From: Methanobacteriota archaeon
GTDB taxonomy: Archaea > Thermoplasmatota > Poseidoniia > Poseidoniales > Thalassarchaeaceae
Assembly (NCBI GenBank): GCA_011523055.1
Contig: WTHQ01000032.1
Location: 1-47,114, forward strand
Length of the DNA: 47,114 nucleotides
Reading direction: 5' to 3'
The notes beneath the pieces are model-generated. The model did not search any database and had not been told where the DNA came from. It saw nothing but the letters and a program-made list of their open reading frames with translations. Below are positions 36,540 through 45,499 of the stretch, piece by piece (position 1 is the stretch's first letter; each line of letters starts with the position of its first letter). The position numbers were made by a program, and so were the translations under genes.

Positions 36540-37428
36540 ATCTCCGCCCCCTTGAAACGTAGTCCTCTATCGCCCAGTACAGGTCCTGTCTGGAGAAAGA
36601 GGGCCAGTGAACGTCTGTGAAGTAGAACTCAGAGTATGCGATCTGCCAAAGTAGGAAATTCGACAGCCTCTCCTCCCCGCTGGTCCGAATCACGAGGTCG
36701 GGGTCTGGTAGTTCCGATGTGTAGAGCCTGGACGATATCGCGCCTGCGTCAATCGATCCGAGGTCCAGCTCCCCGTCGGCATGTTCCCTCGCCAGCCTCT
36801 TGACAGCGTCGACAATCTCCTCCCTCCCCCCATAGGCGAGACAGATCGTGAAGGTGAATCGGTCATAGCCCTCAGTGGACTCCTCGGCTGTGTCTATCGC
36901 CCGTCTGACCCTCTCGGGAAGGAGGTCTAGCCTCCCGACGACCTTGACCCGAACTTCATTCTCGTGAATAAGCGGATCCACAGAGATCTCGTTCAATCCC
37001 TCTACATACAGATCATAGAGGACCTCGATTTCACCCTCGGCCCTGCTTGCCATGTTCTCACTGGACAAAGCATAGACCGTGAGATAGGGCACATCTAGGT
37101 CCAACACCCATCTCATGACCTGTTTGAGCTTCTCCTTCCCAGCAGAGTGGCCATGGACGGAATCCATCGAATTCGCCCATGCAAATCTCCGGTTCCCATC
37201 CATGATTATGGATATGTGATTCGGAAGCCTCGATTGGTCGATGGAGAGCAGCCGGGATTTTGCCCTGAGTCCCCTGACTCTGTCTATTCGACTGACAATG
37301 CTCCACGCAATACGAGAATTCGCCAGTGCCCTTGCTGGGGCCCTGACTATCCTAAAACCGAGAAGGGTCTTGGCTGTTCGATCCAAAGCCCGGCCCAGCC
37401 ACCCCCTCTTTACGACCAAGTCAGGCAC
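36529..37428 (-). CDS. uppS: Isoprenyl (cis-prenyl) diphosphate synthase
   Basis: LPNHISIIMDGNRRFAWANSMDSVHGHSAGKEKL..., RTSGEERLSNFLLWQIAYSEFYFTDVHWPSF. Confidence 0.94.
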   Translation of the reverse strand: MPDLVVKRGWLGRALDRTAKTLLGFRIVRAPARALANSRIAWSIVSRIDRVRGLRAKSRLLSIDQSRLPNHISIIMDGNRRFAWANSMDSVHGHSAGKEKLKQVMRWVLDLDVPYLTVYALSSENMASRAEGEIEVLYDLYVEGLNEISVDPLIHENEVRVKVVGRLDLLPERVRRAIDTAEESTEGYDRFTFTICLAYGGREEIVDAVKRLAREHADGELDLGSIDAGAISSRLYTSELPDPDLVIRTSGEERLSNFLLWQIAYSEFYFTDVHWPSFSRQDLYWAIEDYVSRGRRFGS

Positions 37429-37429
37429 C

Positions 37430-37975
37430 TCAGCTGAAGATAATGTCCGCAGAGTCTCCGACCCTGTCCTCGAGGCCCCTCTCGGGATTCACCACGATCA
37501 CCTGCCCGGCGGATTCCCACACTGGAATGTCCACGTGGCTATTGCCAGCATAGCCGAACTTGCCCCTGCCGAATCTAGCAGTGAGAGCCTCGGCCTTGTT
37601 CTTCCCCCTTAGGTTGACATCTCCGTCGGATGCCATGACGTCGTTGAAAATTCCAACATGGGCCGCAATTGACTCTGCGATGAGGCGGTCCGATGCCGTA
37701 ACCAAGTAGAGCTCCCTCCCTCGCGCGTACTCCCCAGTCAGCCATTCTAGGAAGGACGGGTGGTACTCGAGTGATGCTGGGTCGAATTTCAACAGCTTGC
37801 CTAGGTTCTGTTTCCAGACTGCCCTGCGACCGGTTAGCTCCAGCCAGAGAAAGCCCAGAACCCTCCAAGGTCTGGGCAGTATGACCCTCCTTATCGAGAC
37901 CCAGCTCATGTCGGTAAGTATCAGAGTGCCATCTAGATCGACAGCCAAAGGATGGGATTGACTCTCCTCCTCCAT
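37430..37975 (-). CDS. HAD-superfamily phosphatase resembling the HAD domain fused to UbiA prenyltransferases
   Basis: LAVDLDGTLILTDMSWVS...; GRELYLVTASDRLIAESIAAHVGIFNDVMASDGDVNLRGKNKAEALTARFGRGKFGYAGNSHVDIPVWESAGQVIVVNPERGL. Confidence 0.85.
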   Translation of the reverse strand: MEEESQSHPLAVDLDGTLILTDMSWVSIRRVILPRPWRVLGFLWLELTGRRAVWKQNLGKLLKFDPASLEYHPSFLEWLTGEYARGRELYLVTASDRLIAESIAAHVGIFNDVMASDGDVNLRGKNKAEALTARFGRGKFGYAGNSHVDIPVWESAGQVIVVNPERGLEDRVGDSADIIFS

Positions 37976-38049
37976 AATCCGCGCAGTGGATCAACAGGGT
38001 TGAATGTTCTGACCGTTCGTATGATACGAGTGGACCTGATCAGAATATC

Positions 38050-39270
38050 ATGGAAGTCGGCACTGGCGGGGAAATTGCCAACGCGGCATGGCCATCTGTG
38101 GGCGCAGAGGCCCTTGGGGCGGAGGTAAGGGAACTCATCCTATCGGAGGAAAATCTCGGAAGGGAGGAATGGCCTGAGCTGGTGAATCGCCTAGAGCCGT
38201 GGGGCGCACTCCCAGCAGAGATCGAGGCCCTGCGCTGGGAGGGGAGCAACCTCATATTGGAGACAGAGACATTGAGTTACACCTGTGAGGTCGTGAGATT
38301 TCCGTCCTCGGGCATGAGGGCGAGGGCAAGGTCGGGGGACGAACACGTCGATTGGCCGGTGGGGGGGCTGTCCATGGACGGCCACGACGTTCTGATGGTC
38401 TGGCCCCACGAAAAAAACCTCGTCCATGCCGATGAGGTATTGAGGAAGCACATATCCTCCGGGGACCTGGAATCCGCGGAAGAGGTCCTCAGAAGGTGCG
38501 GGTTCGCACTTGGCTCTGCCCATGAGGCCCTAGCAGGTGTGTGGCAAGGCCCTCCGAACTCAAAATCATGGAACTCGCTGATAGCCAAGATGGAGGAAGG
38601 GATCGATAGCAGGACCCTTTGGCGGGCCCCGTTCAAGCCCGGGATGGGCACGATCCTGTCATTTGGGCGCGTGCCTATCAGATCCTTCTCCGAGTCTCCA
38701 AATGGTAGGATCCGGATTCGACCCACATCCCCCGGACTTGTCGACGCTGTTGCGAAGTCAAAGCGAATTGAGTGGCCCGCTGCTAGGGACCTGGCCTCTC
38801 TACTCCATGACTTGGGCGTGGTCCTCCATGGAAAAGTCGACGAAAACACATCTAGTCGGCTCAGGGCGTCGGTCATAGACGGCTGGATCAGCGTCCAAGG
38901 AAGATCCAGGACCTCAGGGGCTGAGCCAGGTAGGGCCCTTCAGATAGTCGGCGGCGGTTTGGCGATTTGGGAATATGAGCAGGCCCTTTCCAACAACCTG
39001 CCCTCGGAGGCAACAAGGCCTGATAGAAAACGATATTCCGCTGGGGTCCTGGGAAGGGTCCCCTCTATCCAGAGGAGGCTCTTCACCATCAGGATATTCT
39101 CCTTGCTGTCAATCCTCGGACTAATGGGGGGAATGGCATGTTTGGCAATGGGGACCTTCAACCAGGCTCAGTTGACCCAATTGGTGGGTGCTGGGGGACT
39201 TCTCTTCTCGTTGGGCATGAGAGTGCTATACCTGACAACGGCCCCGCGGCCCGAGAGTGTGTTCAATTGA
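38050..39270 (+). CDS. Uncharacterised protein with C-terminal pair of TM helices
   Basis: 406 aa ORF on + strand; C-terminal IFSLLSILGLMGGMACLAMGTF and LTQLVGAGGLLFSLGMRVLYLTT. Confidence 0.7.
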   Translation: MEVGTGGEIANAAWPSVGAEALGAEVRELILSEENLGREEWPELVNRLEPWGALPAEIEALRWEGSNLILETETLSYTCEVVRFPSSGMRARARSGDEHVDWPVGGLSMDGHDVLMVWPHEKNLVHADEVLRKHISSGDLESAEEVLRRCGFALGSAHEALAGVWQGPPNSKSWNSLIAKMEEGIDSRTLWRAPFKPGMGTILSFGRVPIRSFSESPNGRIRIRPTSPGLVDAVAKSKRIEWPAARDLASLLHDLGVVLHGKVDENTSSRLRASVIDGWISVQGRSRTSGAEPGRALQIVGGGLAIWEYEQALSNNLPSEATRPDRKRYSAGVLGRVPSIQRRLFTIRIFSLLSILGLMGGMACLAMGTFNQAQLTQLVGAGGLLFSLGMRVLYLTTAPRPESVFN

Positions 39271-39868
39271 TCTCTGTCCCTTCCCAAGCCCCCTCGCTGT
39301 AGGTGTAGGCCATGGGGGTCCCGGTTGGAATCTCCCGCTCGACGATGGCCTCCGGGGACAGCCCCTCGATCTCCATCACGAGCGCTCTCAGGGAGTTGCC
39401 GTGGGCTGCAACCAGGACCGTCTCACCTGCATCCAAACGGGGTATGATATCCTCGAACAGGCATGGAAGGGCCCTGTCCGCCGTCATCTCGAGGCTCTCG
39501 CCGCCGGGGGGCTGTCCCTTGAAACTCCTGCGCCAGATCCTCACTTGGTCGTCGCCAAACTGGTCTCTGCACTCCTGCTTGTTCCTGCCCTGGAGGTCCC
39601 CGTAGTTCCTCTCGTTGAGCCTGGCGTCATGGCGGACCTCCCTCCCATCCCAGGAGTTGTTCAATCCAAGAATTATGGATGCAGTCCTCTTCGCCCTAGT
39701 TAGGTCGCTCGTGAAAACGGCGTCGAAGTCGAGGTCCTGCAGCAGTCTACCGGCCTCACTCGCCTCGCTAACTCCCTTGTCAGAGAGGTCGACATCAACC
39801 CATCCGGTGAATTTGTTCTCAGCATTCCATATCGATTGGCCGTGCCGAATCATCACCAGGGTTCCCAT
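39263..39868 (-). CDS. gpmA: 2,3-bisphosphoglycerate-dependent phosphoglycerate mutase
   Basis: LVMIRHGQSIWNAENKFTGWVDVDLSDKGVSEASEAG, LNERNYGDLQGRNK, VLVAAHGNSLRALVMEIEGLSPEAI. Confidence 0.94.
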   Translation of the reverse strand: MGTLVMIRHGQSIWNAENKFTGWVDVDLSDKGVSEASEAGRLLQDLDFDAVFTSDLTRAKRTASIILGLNNSWDGREVRHDARLNERNYGDLQGRNKQECRDQFGDDQVRIWRRSFKGQPPGGESLEMTADRALPCLFEDIIPRLDAGETVLVAAHGNSLRALVMEIEGLSPEAIVEREIPTGTPMAYTYSEGAWEGTEIN

Positions 39869-39878
39869 GGACACCACC

Positions 39879-40994
39879 TCAGGACCGTCTCAATCTGGGC
39901 TCGTGGAATCTCAGTCCCAGCTCGACGGACAAGTTTCTGGCAATCACAAGGGCAGACTCGCTCATGGCCCTCTGAACATCGGATGACTGCTGGGTGTAGA
40001 AGTTGGCTTGGACCATTATGCTCGAGGCACCCATGGATTGGATCTTAACCCACGAGGCCTCCTCGTTCACTGTCCTGTCATCTGACTTGATCGCCTCGAG
40101 CATCTTCTCACAGAACCTTTGCAGTGAATCTGTGTCGCTCTCCCCCTCGAATTCGAACGGCATGACAACCCTCCTGAACCTCCTCTGTGAGAAGTTCTCG
40201 ATCGGTGAATTCACGAGATTCGCGTTCGGGACGGTGATTATCGTATCCTGCCCGGTTCTGAGGACCGTCATCCTCAGTCCGATGTCCACGACCTCCCCCT
40301 CGATTCCATCCACCTTTATCCAGTCGCCCAGATTGAACGGCCTATCGACGATGATCGAAACGGCACCAAACATGTTAGACACCGTGTCCTTGGCGGCCAA
40401 TGCCAGCGCGAGACCTGTTATTCCCAGACCAGCGATGATGCCGTTCAGGTCGAAACCCACCACGCCAGCCACAACGAAGGCACCCACCACGAAGACTGCC
40501 ATCCTCCCAAGGGACTCGGCCATGCTGGCGAGGGATCTCTGCGACGCTGGGCTCTCACCATCGTCAGAGAGCACCTTGCCGATAGAACCCACCAACCTGT
40601 AGGAGGCGAACAGGAAGATCAGGATGTACAGCGTGGAGAGAAGTGAGAGCGTGGCATGAACCAACTCCTCATCCCAAACCATTTGGTCAATCGCCGAGTC
40701 AAGGGTATCGATCATCTCCACGAACAGCAATAGGGAGATGCCGAGAGAGAGAGCCCTGGAGCCCTTGACCCCGACCGACTCCTCTATGTCTCCGATGAAA
40801 TGGGAGGCGAACCTCGGGAGGAGATAGGTCCTGACGAACCTCCCCATGATCAGTGATAGCAAGCCCGCGCCGATGACCAGAACGAGGGTTCCCAGCGAGA
40901 ATCCGGCGATGTCCACTTCAACGCCAAAATCTGAGAAAGGACCCTCGCCCATCGCCACCACCGCCACATTCCCACCCCAATTGAAGTTCTTCAT
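39879..40994 (-). CDS. MscS-family mechanosensitive ion channel
   Basis: AALAAKDTVSNMFGAVSIIVDRPFNLGDWIKVDGIEGEVVDIGLRMTVLRTGQDTIITVPNANLVNSPIENFSQR. Start placed at MKNFNWGG. Confidence 0.93.
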   Translation of the reverse strand: MKNFNWGGNVAVVAMGEGPFSDFGVEVDIAGFSLGTLVLVIGAGLLSLIMGRFVRTYLLPRFASHFIGDIEESVGVKGSRALSLGISLLLFVEMIDTLDSAIDQMVWDEELVHATLSLLSTLYILIFLFASYRLVGSIGKVLSDDGESPASQRSLASMAESLGRMAVFVVGAFVVAGVVGFDLNGIIAGLGITGLALALAAKDTVSNMFGAVSIIVDRPFNLGDWIKVDGIEGEVVDIGLRMTVLRTGQDTIITVPNANLVNSPIENFSQRRFRRVVMPFEFEGESDTDSLQRFCEKMLEAIKSDDRTVNEEASWVKIQSMGASSIMVQANFYTQQSSDVQRAMSESALVIARNLSVELGLRFHEPRLRRS

Positions 40995-41069
40995 AAACGC
41001 GCCCCATTCCAAAAGTCGTAGTTGCCGCATATGCGAGGGATTGAAGGACACTGGCCCATTCGTAGCACT

Positions 41070-43235
41070 ATGAACAGGGCTGCAGGACCAACGCTCCGCA
41101 GGGCAAATCTGGGCCTTAGGACCCGCCTGGTGGCCGTCCTGATGCCCTTCCTCCTGTCGGTCCTGGCCCCGGTATCGGTCATCGCGCCGGTCTCAGCACA
41201 GGATCAAGGAGGGGAGAACTCACCTGAGGACATATGGTCCGAGGAGTACATCTCCCAGACATTCCCATGGGCCCCTGAGTCCAACGATAGGCTGCAATTC
41301 CGCGAGTACCACGACTACTTCTCGATGAAAGCCAGGATGCAGGCGCTTGCCGACCAGAACCCCGGCTTCCTCGAGTACCACGAGGGCCTCTTGGGCGGGG
41401 TCAACGCAAGGGGCGTGGAAATGAGCGCGACCGAGTACGAAGGGTGGTACTACAACCACCCTAGCCCTTGGATGAAGATAACCGCTGATGTGGGGGGCGG
41501 GCAGTACAACGAGTTCAACGGGGACAACGGGAACTACGCCGACCGGCCCGACATCATGCTCGTCGGGAACCACCATGCCAGGGAGTGGATGTCGTTCGAG
41601 GTGCCGATGTTCTTCCTTGAGCAACTCGCCTTCTACTACGGGACCGCTGGCATCGACAACGACGGCGACGGCAGGATAGACGAGGATGGATGGGACGGCA
41701 TCGACAACGACGGCGACTGCCTCAGCCTGAACTCCTCGAACCAGGACTACAACGGGGATGGCATAAACTGCGGGCCAGGCGACCTCGGAGTCGACGAGGA
41801 CTTCTCCGAGCAGTTCATCACGGACATGGTCAACACCAGGGAGATCTACCTGATCCCGATGCTGAACGTGGACGGGGTCAGGTTCGATCGAGAGGTCTAC
41901 TGCGGTGAGTTCGCATGGGAGAACTGCTACCAGAGCGGCTGGAGGAAGAACCTCCGCGACAACACCGTCACAGGGGTCACCCCACTTCCGGACCCCGACG
42001 AGCAGGTCGACCCATCCTGCGATGGGGTCGACCTGAACAGGAACTACCAGTTCGAGTGGGGGGCCCCGTTGGGCGCCACAGGACCCCTCTTCCCCGGTGC
42101 CTGCTACTCATCCGGGCCCAACAACGACGTCTACAACGGCCCCGTGAACTACGAGGACAACGACGGTGACGGACTGGTCAACGAGGACCACGTCGATGGC
42201 AACGATGACGACGCCGACGGCCAAATCGACGAGGACTGGCTCGGAGGAAACTCGGAGCCGGAGACGAAGTTCATCCAGGACCTCACGGAGATGAACGACG
42301 ACAACGGGGATGGCGCCTCCGAGTTCAAGGCCACACTGAGCTGGCACTCATTCTCCGAGCTCGTGCTGTGGCCGTGGGGCCACTGCACGGACTGCGACAA
42401 CCCGGACCAGGAGTTCCTCGAGTACCACGGCTACAAGATGGGGGACATGACGGCCTACGCCCCCATGCAATCCTCTGACCTCTACCCAACCACGGGCGAC
42501 TTCTGCGATTGGCACTACGGCGTCCACAACTCGTACTGCTACACGATGGAGATAGGCAACGCCTTCCACGAGTACCCCGAGGACATCGCCCACATCTCCG
42601 TCAGGAACGTGGGGGTCCCCTGGTACATGATCGAGATCGCGGACGACCCGCGCTTCAGGGCCGTCCACGGGATCGAGAACATGAGCGCGAGGCACTGGCT
42701 CCAAACCCCCTCCGAGGTGGAGATCCCCTCGAAGGGCGACATCAACTTCGACCTCTGCCTCGACCAGTACTTCCCCTTCTCGATAAACAAGAACAGCTCG
42801 TTCCTGTCGTGGAGGTTCGTGGAGCCCACCAGGCAGCAGGACGACTTCGGCCCCACCGAGTGGAGGTTCGTCGACTGGAACAAGGCTGCGTTCGCCATCA
42901 AGGGAGAGTCATGCCAGCTGAGGGACGGGTCGAACGGGACCATACTCACCAGCAGCGTCCCGATACCCGACACATCGGTCGGGAAGCTCCAGTACCGCGC
43001 CCAGCTGGGCACGACCAATGGGGCGTTCCCCTTCACGTACCCGACGACAGAGGACGGGGGGAACTACTACGAGCTCACGATGCCCTACCGCGCTGGCTTC
43101 GGGTCAGCGGTCCTGTCCGTCCTGATGTTCGCCTTCATTGCGAGCATCGTGTGGGGTGGCCTGGCCTTCCTACTCAGGGTCATGCTGGACGAGGACGCCC
43201 CAGTCCTCTCCCTACCTCCGGAGGACGCTGAATGA
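41070..43235 (+). CDS. Secreted, membrane-anchored M14 zinc carboxypeptidase with DxDxDG calcium-binding-like inserts
   Basis: Signal (LVAVLMPFLLSVLAPVSVIAPVSAQ), GNHHAREWMSFEVP (HxxE), QSGWRKN, DLNRNYQFEWG (NR), LSWHSFSELVLWPWG (H), YTMEIGNAFHEYPED (E), C-terminal TM; DNDGDGRIDEDG..., DNDGDGLVNEDHVDGNDDDADGQIDEDW. Confidence 0.92.
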   Translation: MNRAAGPTLRRANLGLRTRLVAVLMPFLLSVLAPVSVIAPVSAQDQGGENSPEDIWSEEYISQTFPWAPESNDRLQFREYHDYFSMKARMQALADQNPGFLEYHEGLLGGVNARGVEMSATEYEGWYYNHPSPWMKITADVGGGQYNEFNGDNGNYADRPDIMLVGNHHAREWMSFEVPMFFLEQLAFYYGTAGIDNDGDGRIDEDGWDGIDNDGDCLSLNSSNQDYNGDGINCGPGDLGVDEDFSEQFITDMVNTREIYLIPMLNVDGVRFDREVYCGEFAWENCYQSGWRKNLRDNTVTGVTPLPDPDEQVDPSCDGVDLNRNYQFEWGAPLGATGPLFPGACYSSGPNNDVYNGPVNYEDNDGDGLVNEDHVDGNDDDADGQIDEDWLGGNSEPETKFIQDLTEMNDDNGDGASEFKATLSWHSFSELVLWPWGHCTDCDNPDQEFLEYHGYKMGDMTAYAPMQSSDLYPTTGDFCDWHYGVHNSYCYTMEIGNAFHEYPEDIAHISVRNVGVPWYMIEIADDPRFRAVHGIENMSARHWLQTPSEVEIPSKGDINFDLCLDQYFPFSINKNSSFLSWRFVEPTRQQDDFGPTEWRFVDWNKAAFAIKGESCQLRDGSNGTILTSSVPIPDTSVGKLQYRAQLGTTNGAFPFTYPTTEDGGNYYELTMPYRAGFGSAVLSVLMFAFIASIVWGGLAFLLRVMLDEDAPVLSLPPEDAE

Positions 43236-45025
43236 GCGGGTCCTCCGACGAGTTCAGCGGCCGGTTGGGGCTAATCTTCGCAACCATCGGGGCAGCGATA
43301 GGCACGGGCAACATCTGGCGATTCCCGAGGATGGTCGGGGCGAACGGAGGGGGCTCATTCCTGGTCCCCTGGCTGATCTTCCTGTTCCTATGGTCCATCC
43401 CCCTGGTCATCGCCGAGTTCGCCATGGGCAAGAGGTCCAGGACCGGCACGGTGGGGACCTTCCGCATCTTCAACGGCCCTAAGTTCGCGTGGATGGGCCT
43501 CTGGACCGCATGGATCTCGACAGCGATCGGGTTCTACTACGCCGTGGTCACAGGGTGGTGCATCAACTACTTCCAGACTGCACTCAGGGGCGGGCTCGGA
43601 TCAGACGTGGACACCACGGAGGTGTGGAACAGCTTCCTACAGGCCCCCGGCGAGGTGGTCATGTTCCAGGCACTCGCCGTGGTCATCACGATGGCCGCGA
43701 TATGGAAGGGGGCGAAGGCGATCGAGAAGGTCAATGTGATCCTCATGGTGTCCCTGTTCATCCTCCTGTTCTCAGCCCTCTTCCTGGCCTTCATCATGGA
43801 CCTGAACGACGGCTCGCTGGACGGCTTCGTCTACATGTTCAGCATACAACCCGAGTACCTGGTGCAGCCGGAGACGTGGATCAACGGGCTGTCCCAGTCG
43901 GCGTGGTCCTGCTCAGCCGGCATGGGAATGGCCATCACCTACTCAGTCTACATGAGGAAGGACGAGGACACCACCCTGAACGCCGCAACCATGTGCCTGG
44001 CGAACAACAGCATATCCATCATCGCCGGTCTAACGGTGATGATGGCGGTCTTCTCCGTCGTCGACGACCCCCTCTCAGCGGTCAGCGGGGGAAGCAGCGC
44101 CATCACCTTCCTGGTGCTGCCAGAGGTTTTCGCCCAAGCCCCGGGGGGCCCGGTCGTTCAGCTCGCCATGGTGGCCATGTTCTTCCTGGCCCTCTCTTTC
44201 GCCGCCCTGACCTCGATGATATCCACGGTCGAGCTCTGTGTCAGGAACTTCGTCGACCATGGGGTCGATCGCGAGAAGGCGGTGGGGTTCACGAGCATCG
44301 CGATCTTCCTGTTCGGGATCCCAAGCGCCGCCACGTGGATCCTGGTCGATGACTCCACAGGTGTGGCCTTCCCCCAGTTCCTAGAGGTGCAGGACCACAT
44401 ATGGGGGTACGGCCTCATGTTCAGCGGCCTGTTCATCGCCTTCGCCATCTGGAAGTACGGCTGGCTCAGGTACAAGGCTTGGCAGACCCAGAGCGGGGTC
44501 GAGGGGTTCTCGTTCAGGGACTACCTCGATCACGGGGTCTCCTCCTTCCGAGACGACTTCATCAACACCGGGGACAACGACTGGTGGATTGGGAAGTGGT
44601 GGGACTACATCCTCTACCTGGGCTTCCCGCTCATGTTCGTGACGCTCATGGGCAGCTTCTTCATCGACTTGCTGGCGACGGTCGAGGACCCCTGGAGCCC
44701 CACGAACCCCAAGGGCATCACGATCATCCTCATCTTCTGGGGGATAACCGCGGGCCTCTTCATCAGCATGAACAAGCTCATGCTCGTCAACAGAGTCGTT
44801 CCCACCGGCAACTCCGGCTTCCCGATGTGCCTCCTCACGGGGGAGTACGTACTCGAGCCAAGGCCACTCTACAGGAACGTGCCAGAGGGGGCCGAGGTCC
44901 CGATCGACACCCTGCCGGGGGGCATGGACCCGTACATCGTGAAAGTCGGTGAGGACCCCCCAGAGCCAACCCCCCAGGCCCTCGGTGTCAGCCATGCCAA
45001 AGTGATGGACGCTGAGATCGCATGA
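43232..45025 (+). CDS. Sodium:neurotransmitter symporter (SNF/NSS) family transporter
   Basis: FSGRLGLIFATIGAAIGTGNIWRFPRMVGANGGGSFLVPWLIFLFLWSIPLVIAEFAMGKRSRTGTVGTFR, SAGMGMAITYSVYMRKDED; ATGA overlap with upstream stop. Confidence 0.94.
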   Translation: MSGSSDEFSGRLGLIFATIGAAIGTGNIWRFPRMVGANGGGSFLVPWLIFLFLWSIPLVIAEFAMGKRSRTGTVGTFRIFNGPKFAWMGLWTAWISTAIGFYYAVVTGWCINYFQTALRGGLGSDVDTTEVWNSFLQAPGEVVMFQALAVVITMAAIWKGAKAIEKVNVILMVSLFILLFSALFLAFIMDLNDGSLDGFVYMFSIQPEYLVQPETWINGLSQSAWSCSAGMGMAITYSVYMRKDEDTTLNAATMCLANNSISIIAGLTVMMAVFSVVDDPLSAVSGGSSAITFLVLPEVFAQAPGGPVVQLAMVAMFFLALSFAALTSMISTVELCVRNFVDHGVDREKAVGFTSIAIFLFGIPSAATWILVDDSTGVAFPQFLEVQDHIWGYGLMFSGLFIAFAIWKYGWLRYKAWQTQSGVEGFSFRDYLDHGVSSFRDDFINTGDNDWWIGKWWDYILYLGFPLMFVTLMGSFFIDLLATVEDPWSPTNPKGITIILIFWGITAGLFISMNKLMLVNRVVPTGNSGFPMCLLTGEYVLEPRPLYRNVPEGAEVPIDTLPGGMDPYIVKVGEDPPEPTPQALGVSHAKVMDAEIA

Positions 45026-45498
45026 CTGACGACGGTCGCCGGCATGGACTCAGCACGCTCGCCCGTGAGTACGTCCTGTTCTGCCTCGTCGGGACCTTCA
45101 ACCTCGCCGTTTTCTTCCTGATGTACCTCGCATCGTACTCCCTCCTCGACGGCGTCCACTACCGTGCCGCTACCTCCTGGTCGATATCCTACCTGTTGAG
45201 CTCCATCCTGTCCCACAGCATGCACAGGTGGTTCACGTTCAAGTCCCTGTCCCCCTACGGAAAGAGCCTGGTAACGACGATGGCCGTCTACTCAATCATG
45301 CTGGTCGTCTCTACGGCCTCCCAAGCGCTCCTCGCAGACAACATGGGGTACAACCACGTCCTCGTCTGGGCCCTGAACACGCTCGCCTTCGGGCTAGCCT
45401 CGTTCATCGCGTTGAGGTTCATCGCCTTCCCTGCCTCTGACGGCTCCATATCAGTCAGGGAACGCATGCAGAACTCTAGGATCGGGCGTAGGTCTTGA
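45022..45498 (+). CDS. GtrA-like membrane protein
   Basis: 158 aa, 4 TM; YVLFCLVGTFNLAVFFLMYLASYSLLDGVHYRAATSWSISYLLSSILSHSMHRWFTFKS. Confidence 0.85.
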   Translation: MTDDGRRHGLSTLAREYVLFCLVGTFNLAVFFLMYLASYSLLDGVHYRAATSWSISYLLSSILSHSMHRWFTFKSLSPYGKSLVTTMAVYSIMLVVSTASQALLADNMGYNHVLVWALNTLAFGLASFIALRFIAFPASDGSISVRERMQNSRIGRRS

Positions 45499-45499
45499 A

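Noticed and set aside
38018-38028. Near-palindrome cgtatgatacg upstream of the 406-aa ORF as an operator
   Set aside because: Only 11 bp, single occurrence noticed, and position fits a TATA-like element equally well; not enough for an operator claim.
41640-42240. Possible DNA tandem repeat (gacaacgacggcgac units)
   Set aside because: Units are degenerate at DNA level and explained by DxDxDG protein repeats; not a DNA satellite or CRISPR.
42509-43231. 240-aa + strand ORF overlapping the carboxypeptidase
   Set aside because: Arg/His/Pro-rich shadow frame in GC3-rich DNA; the overlapping M14 protein has full catalytic motifs.
43489-44352. 287-aa + strand ORF inside the symporter gene
   Set aside because: Low-complexity shadow ORF (R/G/H-rich) in the wrong frame of a well-supported NSS transporter.
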